Of a DNA stretch of 64,000 nucleotides, positions 32,416 to 42,600 are shown piece after piece. The DNA is taken from assembly GCF_021130785.1 (NCBI RefSeq), contig NC_060213.1:65758001-65822000 (forward strand), in the 5' to 3' direction. Source of the DNA: Homalodisca vitripennis (Eukaryota > Arthropoda > Insecta > Hemiptera > Cicadellidae). The translations under genes and the position numbers were made by a program. Within the stretch, counting starts at the first letter, position 1. Every line of letters begins with the position of its first letter. The notes beneath the pieces are model-generated. The model was not told the DNA's origin. It did no database searches and was given only the letters and a program-made list of their open reading frames with translations.

Positions 32416-33506
32416 TTAACCCATTCAAGACATTGGACGGGCAGTTTCCGTCCTTCACTTCGCGCGGCACAACGACTAAAGACGGGCAGTGCCCGTCCGC
32501 TAGACACGACATCGACGTAGTTGAATATATTGCCGATAGATCGCTGAGGCATTCACATTTGCTGCATATTTTGTTCTCAATATTCAAGTCTATGTTTTTC
32601 TTCTTCTTCGTTGCTGAAAAACATCTGATATTGCCTCAAATCATCTTGGCAAAACAGCTTTCTTTCGTTTGTAAACAGTCAAGATGGCGTCTCGCGACCG
32701 GAAGGATGTGTTCGTAAATTCGGATGATTTTGCGGCTTACGTTGCTAATGTTTTAGATGAAAGTGGTGATGAGGAAAGTGACATTGAACAAGATGACATG
32801 ATACATGAAAATAATGAAATGTCTGATGGTACAAACGATGACAGCAGTGATAATGAAAGTGACGATAACCCACCGGTAGGCTTTGTGATTTTACGTGGAT
32901 TGTTGGACGAAATAATGTTAATACAATACGTTTTACCAGCAATCATGGAATAAATCCTATAATTTTGAGGCAGTTAGAAAAAAACTGCACTGAATCACAT
33001 GTGTTCAATCACTTCTGTGACGAAACCTTTAGGGTTCAGGTAACCCTTTGGTAGGCCTCCCGCTTGTGGAGAAACACCACTCCTTCAAGGAAAGTTTTGG
33101 GGGCATTTTATTGAAAAGATACCTCCAACCACCAAAGCCAGGCCCTCAAGAAAATGTAAAGTTTGTGCCTTACAGGGGAAAAAGAAGTGAAACAGTGTAC
33201 CAATGTAAAAATTTTCATGTTCCACTTCATCTGGAAACATGTTTTGAAGTATTTCAGACCCAAACCAGCTTCTAAAGAAGTATAATAAACATTTGTAAAT
33301 AGTGTAAATATTTATGTATATTTAAAAAAACTAATATTTTGTGTTCATACAATAACAATGAATAACTAAGGTACATTTATAATATTCATAGCATGTTATA
33401 CAGTAAGTGTTATGCAAAGTGCACCTGTTCTTACACGGAAGCATGGAAAATATCCAGTCCTGTAGTCCAAAAATTTTAGTAATTTATTCAGTCACGAATG
33501 GGTTAA
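32416..33506 (+). mobile_element. piggyBac-like element 6 with N- and C-terminal transposase remnants
   Basis: TTAA at both ends, with CCCATTC and its inverse. Two palindromes with core GACGGGCAGTGCCCGTC lie at 32435-32453 and 32481-32497. The frame at 32684-32953 is an acidic piggyBac N-terminus (MASRDRKDVFVNSDDF, then DESGDEESDIEQDD). The frame at 33048-33275 is the C-terminal cysteine-rich zinc-finger region (CKVC in one frame, then TVYQC and LHLETCFEVF in another). The catalytic core between them is deleted. Confidence 0.88.
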
Positions 33507-36029
33507 TATCCCTATGTTAGTATTTTATTTTTTATTTATTGGCATTTTTAATGAATATATGACATATATTTATTTATTTTATTCAATACAATTATACAAT
33601 ACGGTAAAGTAATGATGGCTGTTGTGTGTGAGTAGAAGATGGTAAAACGGGAGGATCCTTATTTTTATAATGCTGTTATAAATAAATCATATATAGGATT
33701 GAGAAGGAGGGCTGAATGCACTGCAGTTTTTAGGTGATAATATGGTATGGGTTATTAAAGTTATGAAGGAAATACAGGCATTCTTAGATGCAGGTTTTGA
33801 GTAGGTGATACATTTTTGGACGAGGTTTAATTCAAGCAAAATGGATCACAGTCAATAGTAAGAGAAGAGAAGAAAAAGTTTAAATAGATAGTCAGGGTGG
33901 CCACTCAACAGGGGAAATCGGTAATAAGCCGTAAATCTTCCTGTAGATCTCAAAATCGCAAAAATAATTTTTCTGTCTACAAACTTATGACATTAAGAAA
34001 TATTTTGACAGGTAGGCCTACTTGAATCAAGATCTGATTAATTTCGATACATTGTATTTTACGCTCATTCAACATCGTCTATGTAACTGTAAATGAGGAT
34101 CGACTTATGTTCACGAGCCCCATTTGACTAGTGTAGTGGAGTTTATCATGGTTAGTTATATCACTGTGTTGCAACAAGCTCTCCAAACACATAACAATTC
34201 ATTGGACAGTTAAAGTCGGCTGACCGATTGTCTCAGGCCTCGGCCACTATACAAGCAATTCAAGCAGTTATTTTTTTTTTTATCAGTTTTATTCGGTCTA
34301 CAAAATGGGGTCTCTGGACAAGGTTATCCAACTCTTGAATGAAAATAGCATTTTAAAAAGACGTGTTAAGATAGATTTCACAGGCCTAAAATGTAAAATG
34401 CTCACCCTATAAACAGGCTTAGAGTTCAGTTCGGTGAATATTATTATCTGTTTCATAGGTGAATCAAGATGCAACCCGATTTTAAAATTCACCAGTATGT
34501 CAGATGGTTTGTACCAAACCTGATAACACACCTATTGTAGAAGGAAATAGTGGATTTGCAACTACAAGAAAAGTCGAGAAGGGAGCGTTTGAGTTTGACA
34601 TGATGCTCAGCAATGAGGGCTCAATGTCAGAAGAAAAATGTAATGTCTGGAGTTGGCGCAGATCAGTAGCCTCATGTGGTACAGTCATGCTGCACATGTC
34701 TCTTGTGGCCAGTGTTGAGAGCATTTTCCATGTGCATAGTATAAGTCACCGCCTGCCACTTACCACTCATATCGCGCCCAAGGCCTCGGTTGTGTCTATG
34801 AGCGATTGCTCCTCACACACTTTCGATTGATCATCAGATACATAGGTTAAAACAAAGAAAGTGATGTTGTGTTTTGATATTACGGTCACAGCCAAACCTC
34901 GACTGAACAAGCTGCGTTTAAACTGGCAAAAAGTTGTGCAAGTTTTGTGTCTGGCAGTAAAAATCGTTAGTCTAAAAGAGCTCTCGCTAAGGCTGCCGCA
35001 AACAGTGTCGGACAGTTGTTTACAAGAAGTGGAGAGCAGTATCAACCATTAAAATGTCAATTTTAACACTGCTGAAACATCACTGTCATGTATGAATAGA
35101 CTTTGTATTGAGAATAGTCTTGAGATTTATGTCATTGAGGTTGATATTCTACTGTACAGTAATTAATTCAGTTTGCTGTAATGAAATACTGATATTTTAG
35201 TAGCATTTCTAATATGTATGTTGTTTTAGCTTAGCAGTTTTGTTTCAGTTGAAACATGTGATGAAAGAATGGTCTGTTACAGAATGGAATAGCGATGACA
35301 CCAACGTCTGATGACCAATCGGAAGAGATTGCTGTTTTTGAAAGAAATGAGAACATAATCTAAGAATGTGTTTGAGTTGAGTATGGCATTGTGTTCCAGG
35401 GAGGCATGGAGGTTCGCGAATTGTAGCCCCCAAACATTTTTACACCTGGACTTAACCTTTATTTTCAAAACACATTTTTCACCTTTAGTTGATGTGGGAC
35501 TATAAAAAGTAATGTTTCCTATGGAAATCGATCACAGTATTGGATAAGAGGCTTGGTCTGTGCAATTCAGCAGTGATAAAAGAACGATTTAGTGGTATTA
35601 CTATTATTATGAACGTTTTACTAAGGATGTGTAACATGTAAATGACTATTATATTTGTTTTCATTAAAAAATATGTTAACTTATTGTGTTTTGTGTGTCC
35701 TACCAAACCAGCAATATTTTTAGTAAAATATTTCAGTATAGGAAAGGCTGATGATAAGTTATTATTAAGATATGTACAGTTAGTTCTTGGTGTAAGGCTC
35801 ATTACTGTCAATGGATGATTAGAAAGAATAACAAGATTTTGTACATATATCAACATAAAAATGTTTTGAAATCTAAGATATAAGGAAAACAAAGATTAAA
35901 ATTAGAAAACATTGTGGATGAATGTGCTAATTCATACTTAAACACAACTAAAAAAAACCTCAATATAAAAGTCAGAAGGAGTTCAGGCTTCGGAAAGTAC
36001 AAGGGTTTATCAAGTATAGACAGGACTTA
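33507..36029. other. Intergenic, unclassified, possibly old transposon debris
   Basis: Between 33890 and 35060 the base composition is less AT-rich and open frames are longer (for example 34504-34827), which hints at a decayed mobile element. I recognise no domain. Confidence 0.35.
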
Positions 36030-36475
36030 ATTTTTTTATCAAAACTGTATTTGTCTAAATATAACAAATATATATATTATTTTTATTCGTATTGTCCCAC
36101 CCTTTAAATACGTTTTCCCATTTGATTGGGAACTTTTTATTCCATGGTTGTAAAATCTCTTTGGGCATTCTCCTAGCCATTGAAATATGAATGCTTTCAC
36201 TACTTCATTGGCTTCAACAGTGCCTTTACAAGTGCTTTTCTTTGAGAGATCCAAAAAGATTGAAATCACAAGATGACAAGTATGGACTATAGGGTGGATG
36301 CAATCAATTTTTTCCTCATAGTGTTAGCCTCATGTGGCCTGGGTTTTGTGCAGAAGAAATACTTCTGGCCTATTAATACTTCCTTTTCCTTCAAAATGAT
36401 AAAACTTGGTTATAATTCACTGCTGTATAGAGACAGGCATTTCTTGTTCACTTATGATTTGTTTTGGTAATAAAG
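36030..36475 (-). pseudogene. mariner transposase C-terminal pseudogene
   Basis: On the minus strand, across frames, it reads KTRPHEANT, STLYSPYLSSCDFNLFGSLK (the catalytic-domain block before the last acid) and CPKRFYNHGIKSSQSNGKTY. Multiple frameshifts. No terminal repeats were located. Confidence 0.65.
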
Positions 36476-36837
36476 GGACCCAACAGATTTGCGGTTCTCC
36501 CCTCTCCATTAAAAGCCACCTGTGCATCAAACCAGCTTTAGGTCAATGACTCCTTCGGAATTTTAAGATAACCAGTCACGTTTATATTTGACACCCTTGT
36601 AAAGTGAGTGCACTTACCATATTATACAGGTGTAAACGAGGGCAGACAAAACACAGAATGGTGAGGATTGGGGGAGGGGTGAGAAAATTCTTTGGTTTTA
36701 CTTTTTACTCTTAATGTTTGTTCTGGATCCAGTCTATGAATGTCTTCAAATTTTATTCACAATGCCTTTTCTCTAATTTTTGTGATGTGTTCAGGTTTTC
36801 CAGTTAAAATCTGTTTTTAATATTGGTAACCAGAGTG

Positions 36838-36930
36838 GCCCATCCTCAATTGAGGGTTGTTTTGACAGGCCCATCTTCAATTGAAGGTTGTTTTGACAGG
36901 CCCATCTTCAATTGAGGGTTGTTTTGACAG
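36838..36930. repeat. 31-bp tandem repeat, three copies
   Basis: Units at 36838, 36869 and 36900, each containing the palindrome TCAATTGA and ending gggttgttttgacag, with one or two substitutions between copies. Confidence 0.92.
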
Positions 36931-37762
36931 TTGATCTGCTAATTTTATGTATGAATCCTCAAATAGTTTTTGTTTGATAACATTCTTTTCACAGTATACT
37001 ATGTTAGCTTAACCTACTTCATGTAATTATGTATCTTAAGACCACATCAGTAATATTGCCCAATTATATATTATTCCACTATCCCCTTTGATATTTCAAT
37101 CTTCCTTATGTCAACATTACAGTAATGAAAAAATATGTTAAATGTAAAAGAGAACAAAAAATAAATAGAATTGTCATGAACCAAACTATGTCAATGAAAA
37201 ACCATGCAATGATATAAAAAAAGATAGAAATATAAGGTAGGATAAAGATGTCTTTTCACCTCTCCTTCCTGTTTCTCTTCCTGTCTAAGTACTGCTTTGC
37301 TGAGATGTCCACTTACCTACCATAATGTGAGCAATACGTATTGTGCAGAAGCAGTGCTTTTGTATTGTATAATATCTTGCTCGTGCTTCTGAATTTTATG
37401 TTGGGTCTCAGAGATATGTTTAATTTTATATGTATAAATTTATTGTTTTTAAGTATGATTTTAATGTATCACTAATTTTTGTTTACTTCTTAATTTTTGT
37501 GCATGCTCAACCTCTCTATATATTATTTTTTTCATCCTGAATAAGAGGGCAACTTTTGTAATTTAGAACTAAGGTCAATGTTGTCATTTTTCAGTTCTTG
37601 TCACATTTTATATTTATCATAAATGTTTAAATCCAATATCCTATCAACTGGTCTTGATATCTTAGCAAACTTCTTAATTTATTGGCTTATTTTTAAATAT
37701 TATTTATAGTGATGGATTTATAATTAATAGGATTAGTGATCCTACTAGTTTTTAGTAGTATA

Positions 37763-38552
37763 TAAGGTGTTGCTAGAAAATAACAAGTAGTATTGGCTGA
37801 GCCATAGAACGAACACAACAAGACTGAATATCGTACGACTGGTAAGTGACTCCCTCACACCCCTCGTTTCATCTGGCTACCATGCTTATTCCGTCCTTAG
37901 CACCAGTTATAAAGGCAGTTAACCTTTCGTCTCTACATCAGAAAAATGTTTAGTATCCAGAAAGGACAGCGTGTGAACATCAAATCTGCAGGTGAAACAT
38001 TTATAATGTTACAACAACTGTATGGTGACAACGTTAATCAATGCATTGGAAATTCACAGCTAACAAAAATGACAAAAGCAAAAGTCAAGGCTATGATGAT
38101 TGTATTTTTTCATACTAAAAGAAATCATGCACACTTATTGGGTACCGAAGGGGCAGACAGTGAATCAAAATTATTACATTAGCATCCTAATTATTCTATG
38201 AGCGTGTACAGAGAAAACAGAACGATTTGTAGAAAAAAGTCATCCTCCACCAGGACATGTTTCAGCTCACAAAGCTTTGTAAATGAAGACATTTTTGGCC
38301 AAACCCAAAATTCCCTTCATATATCATCCACGAGATTTTGAGACTGTTGAAGCAGTAAAAGAAAAAGTAACGGAAGTCATAAACCGGGTTAAGGAAAATT
38401 ATCTGTAGCATTGTAACAAAAAGTGGAAAATTCACATGGAGCAGTGTAGAGATCGAGGAGGGAGTATATTGAAGGGGATAACTTCAAATTAAAAATATCA
38501 GTAAGTAAAATTTGTTTTCAGTCTCAGTCGGTTATTTTCTAGTCACACCTTG
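37763..38552 (+). mobile_element. mariner deletion derivative
   Basis: TA-flanked inverted ends with AGGTGT and CTAGAAAATAAC. The interior retains an N-terminal block (KSAGETFIMLQQLYGD), a catalytic fragment (KAKVKAMMIVFF), and the C-terminus WKIHMEQCRDRGGEYIEGDN typical of mariner. Frames are broken. Confidence 0.85.
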
Positions 38553-38554
38553 TA

Positions 38555-39417
38555 TATGTACTACCACAAACATATTCATTGATTAAACTTTAAAAAATCA
38601 GTTTTAGTTGGAGATATTGTCTCAGTACCATTACAGTGAACTTGTAATACTTATTAATAATGTACTATGGGAGATCGATATAACTATGGAGCTTAGTATG
38701 TGGGAATAGTCCGTACCAAATGGTTGATTAAAAGATTGAGTCAAGTCTGATCTCAATATGGTATGGCAAGAAAGGGCATGGTAGCAAATAAGCGGCCATC
38801 ATACAGGTGCAACCCATCAAACTATGTCTTGATAAAGCTCCAACTATATATGGAAGAAAATTTAGTAGTACAAAACTCTATGGTATACAAGCAAAGAGGC
38901 AACATGCTGCAAACAGGCAGAACTAGAAAACTGAGATATTGAGTCACTTTTGCAGGTAAAATTATCCAAATTCTCCAAACATTTTTGCTAAGAAAAACAG
39001 TGCATGTGTAATTTATTGTAAGTAACAAATAATTTATATTAAATCTAGATGATAATTTTAAATCAGAGCAGAATACCTTTTTAACTAGAAGAAAAGGTAT
39101 CTAAAAGTATGCAAATTCTATAATCAAGAAAAACATTGATTCAAATTAACGTTTTTACTAGGTCTATTCATAGTTATCTAATGTTTTTCATCAATTTAAG
39201 TAAATTGGTATGGCCATCAACTTCTTGAAAAACTAGAGAACACCACATATGAGCAATATCAATTCCATTTTTAAGTCTGTTATTTAAGTTAACTTCGATT
39301 AAAACTTAATCTGTAAGAAAAATGTAATCTGTTTATTCAGACCCTTACAACTGTTAATGTCTCATTGTCTAACATTCTTTAGTGGTGCCTATTCATGATG
39401 GGAATAAATAATTACAT
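38555..39417. other. DNA downstream of the oxidase gene, nothing recognised
   Basis: AT-rich. The oxidase 3' untranslated region probably ends near 39400. Confidence 0.5.
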
Positions 39418-39423
39418 TTTATT
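39418..39423 (-). terminator. Candidate poly(A) signal of the oxidase gene
   Basis: AATAAA on the minus strand lies about 120 nt after the stop of the 3'-most exon. It is the nearest such hexamer downstream of the whole array. Confidence 0.5.
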
Positions 39424-39541
39424 TCTATATAATAGTCTGAAGTTTAATATATCAAAGACTTTAGTTTGTATGCTAAAATATAAGCATTATTTTGTGTTTA
39501 ATTGATTTTCATATGTTAATAACACATTCCGGCTGACTACA

Positions 39542-39652
39542 TCACAATTTGGGCTGAACTTGAAGCAACTGTTGGACGTACTGGGCTGCATCTTTTGCTG
39601 AGCCTGGGGCCGTGGTTACACCTTGGGCTCCATGTCCGTAGTTGTGCACAAT
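39542..39652 (-). CDS. Oxidase terminal exon, 3'-most copy, ending in PKL
   Basis: After an ATTCCAG acceptor the exon reads IVHNYGHGAQGVTTAPG, then SAKDAAQYVQQLLQVQPKL and TGA (36 residues). It joins in phase 0 to the exon ending GLK at 46642. The C-terminal PKL resembles the type 1 peroxisomal targeting signal; vertebrate members of the family end in SHL or SNL. This is the only copy followed by unique sequence with a poly(A) signal, so it is probably the ancestral last exon. Confidence 0.9.
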   Translation of the reverse strand: MVHNYGHGAQGVTTAPGSAKDAAQYVQQLLQVQPKL

Positions 39653-42600
39653 CTGGAATAACAAAAATTACAATTGTAGTTGCTGAGTAGATCACAATTT
39701 GGGTCAAACTTGAAGCAACTGTAGGATGTACTTTGCTGCATTTCTTGCTGAGCCTGGGGCCGTGGTTACACCTTGGGCTCCATGTCCGTAGTTGTGCACA
39801 ATCTGGAATAACAAAAATTACAATTGTAGTTGCTGAGTAGATCACAATTTGGGTCAAACTTGAAGCAACTGTAGGATGTACTTTGCTGCATTTCTTGCTG
39901 AGCCTGGGGCCGTGGTTACACCTTGGGCTCCATGTCCGTAGTTGTGCACAATCTGGAATAACAAAAATTACAATTGTAGTTGCTGAGTAGATCACAATTT
40001 GGGTCAAACTTGAAGCAACTGTAGGATGTACTTTGCTGCATTTCTTGCTGAGCCTGGGGTCGTGGTTACACCTTTGGCTCCATGTCCGTAGTTGTGCACA
40101 ATCTGGAATAACAAAAATTACAATTGTAGTTGCTGAGTAGATCACAATTTGGGTCAAACTTGAAGCAACTGTAGGATGTACTTTGCTGCATTTCTTGCTG
40201 AGCCTGGGGCCGTGGTTACACCTTGGGCTCCATGTCCGTAGTTGTGCACAATCTGGAATAACAAAAATTACAATTGTAGTTGCTGAGTAGATCACAATTT
40301 GGGTCAAACTTGAAGCAACTGTAGGATGTACTTTGCTGCATTTCTTGCTGAGCCTGGGGCCGTGGTTACACCTTGGGCTCCATGTCCGTAGTTGTGCACA
40401 ATCTGGAATAACAAAAATTACAATTGTAGTTGCTGAGTAGATCACAATTTGGGTCAAACTTGAAGCAACTGTAGGATGTACTTTGCTGCATTTCTTGCTG
40501 AGCCTGGGGCCGTGGTTACACCTTGGGCTCCATGTCCGTAGTTGTGCACAATCTGGAATAACAAAAATTACGATTGTAGTTGCTGAGTAGATCACAATTT
40601 GGGTCAAACTTGAAGCAACTGTAGGATGTACTTTGCTGCATTTCTTGCTGAGCCTGGGGCCGTGGTTACACCTTGGGCTCCATGTCCGTAGTTGTGCACA
40701 ATCTGGAATAACAAAAATTACAATTGTAGTTGCTGAGTAGATCACAATTTGGGTCAAACTTGAAGCAACTGTAGGATGTACTTTGCTGCATTTCTTGCTG
40801 AGCCTGGGGCCGTGGTTACACCTTGGGCTCCATGTCCGTAGTTGTGCACAATCTGGAATAACAAAAATTACAATTGTAGTTGCTGAGTAGATCACAATTT
40901 GGGTCAAACTTGAAGCAACTGTAGGATGTACTTTGCTGCATTTCTTGCTGAGCCTGGGGCCGTGGTTACACCTTGGGCTCCATGTCCGTAGTTGTGCACA
41001 ATCTGGAATAACAAAAATTACAATTGTAGTTGCTGAGTAGATCACAATTTGGGTCAAACTTGAAGCAACTGTAGGATGTACTTTGCTGCATTTCTTGCTG
41101 AGCCTGGGGCCGTGGTTACACCTTGGGCTCCATGTCCGTAGTTGTGCACAATCTGGAATAACAAAAATTACAATTGTAGTTGCTGAGTAGATCACAATTT
41201 GGGTCAAACTTGAAGCAACTGTAGGATGTACTTTGCTGCATTTCTTGCTGAGCCTGGGGCCGTGGTTACACCTTGGGCTCCATGTCCGTAGTTGTGCACA
41301 ATCTGGAATAACAAAAATTACAATTGTAGTTGCTGAGTAGATCACAATTTGGGTCAAACTTGAAGCAACTGTAGGATGTACTTTGCTGCATTTCTTGCTG
41401 AGCCTGGGGTTCCCGTGTCCATAGTTGTGCACAATGTGACAGTAAAATAGTGATTTATATTACAATTTCTTTTTAGTTGTCTAGTTTAACCCTTTGGACA
41501 GCAGTGCCCGAGGTTGCTGCCCTATCCGTCTATATAATAATCACTTTAGACCAAAAATTTGAAAAAATTTTATAAATCGGAAATATTTTTAATTTTTAAA
41601 ATGGTTACATCTTATATTTGTTCTGGAATTACATAATTCTTTTGAAAAATTATTAACAAATTCTTATAATAAGCCTAAAGTATAAAAGGAGAGTAACTAA
41701 AAAACAAGCAGCTCTGTCAAGATCATTAGTGATACTAACTATAAAATTGATAAAGATAGTTCTTATTTACTTCAAAACAAAACCAGTTGAATCTTTAATA
41801 GCTTGTAAATAAAGCTAAAAATATTTTTTTCCTAGATGGCTGAACAATTGGACTTTGGCGGTTATTGCATGAACCTCAGTAGTCCAATCAATCAGACATT
41901 GGTGTTCAAAGAGTAATAATTTCTTAAATTCCCCACACCTAACATCTTACTAAGCATAGTAAATAAAAAATAGACTACAGTCATATTTTACTTATGTAAG
42001 CCTAGAAACTACTCCATCATACATATAATATTGAATATACTTTAGTTATTTAAGAAAGTTTCCATTACAAGGATATGTACATGGTTAGCTGAAGTTTACT
42101 TAGGATTTATTTTTCTGTCTGGCGGTTTGTTTTATACATGTAAGAAAAATATGATCTCCGAAAAATATATTCCATCATTTTAACCCTTCAGATACTCTCC
42201 AATTTCGGAAACCCCCACCAGAACTAGTTGGTTGACAATTAATTTCTTTCTTAGAAGAAATTTCTCCGTTGATATCAAGAAAAGCGGGTTTTGTGCTTAT
42301 ACGAAACAAATTGGCTTTCTGTTCCTGTACTTATAAGTCTTAAGCTCAAATTGATTCCTAGATATTCAAGGTTAAAATTCACACATAATCAAAATTCAAT
42401 TCATCAATAGTGGAATGTTATAATTTGGAAAAAAGGAAATAGAGTGATAATGCTCTGTGTAATTTCCTTTTTTAAAGTTTTATTATTGTCAATGAATAAT
42501 TTGAAAGGATAACAAGGTTTTAGTCATTTGTAACAAAAACAATTACAAGGATTGGAATCTTCTTCTTCTTCAGGTGTAAAGGCATAAATTTTAGCATTTA

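Larger units (their letters stand above)
39653..41435 (-). repeat. Tandem array of the oxidase terminal exon with its 3' splice site (150-bp unit)
   Basis: Every unit holds a pyrimidine-rich acceptor (TTTTTGTTATTCCAG) followed by a full alternative last exon. Copy starts lie at 39802 plus multiples of 150 up to 41302, giving 11 copies; with the 39652 copy there are 12 acceptor-bearing exons. Each upstream copy encodes IVHNYGHGAQGVTTAPG, then SARNAAKYILQLLQV and TGA (32 residues). I saw only three substitutions among them: 40060, 40075 and 40572. The first two change A to T and Q to K in one copy. A thirteenth 5' copy (41354-41435) has a 17-bp deletion and no AG acceptor. No unit contains AATAAA, so transcripts from any copy would need the downstream poly(A) site. 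The period is divisible by three, which produces a 631-codon open frame in another phase that I take to be an artefact. Confidence 0.93.

Noticed and set aside
34298..35052. Cluster of open frames that might be a gene
   Set aside because: Frames overlap on both strands, none has a recognisable motif or a convincing splice structure. Possibly old transposon debris.
39537..41432. A 631-codon open frame of 50-residue repeats (PRLSKKCSKVHPTVASSL...)
   Set aside because: The unit is 150 bp, so a frame without a stop stays open through all copies. The frame has no family resemblance, and the exon signature lies in a different phase with a matching splice site. The apparent start is inside the degenerate first copy.
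39541..41440. CRISPR-like or ordinary satellite array
   Set aside because: Units are uniform with no spacer variation, the genome is eukaryotic, and each unit decodes as an exon with an acceptor.
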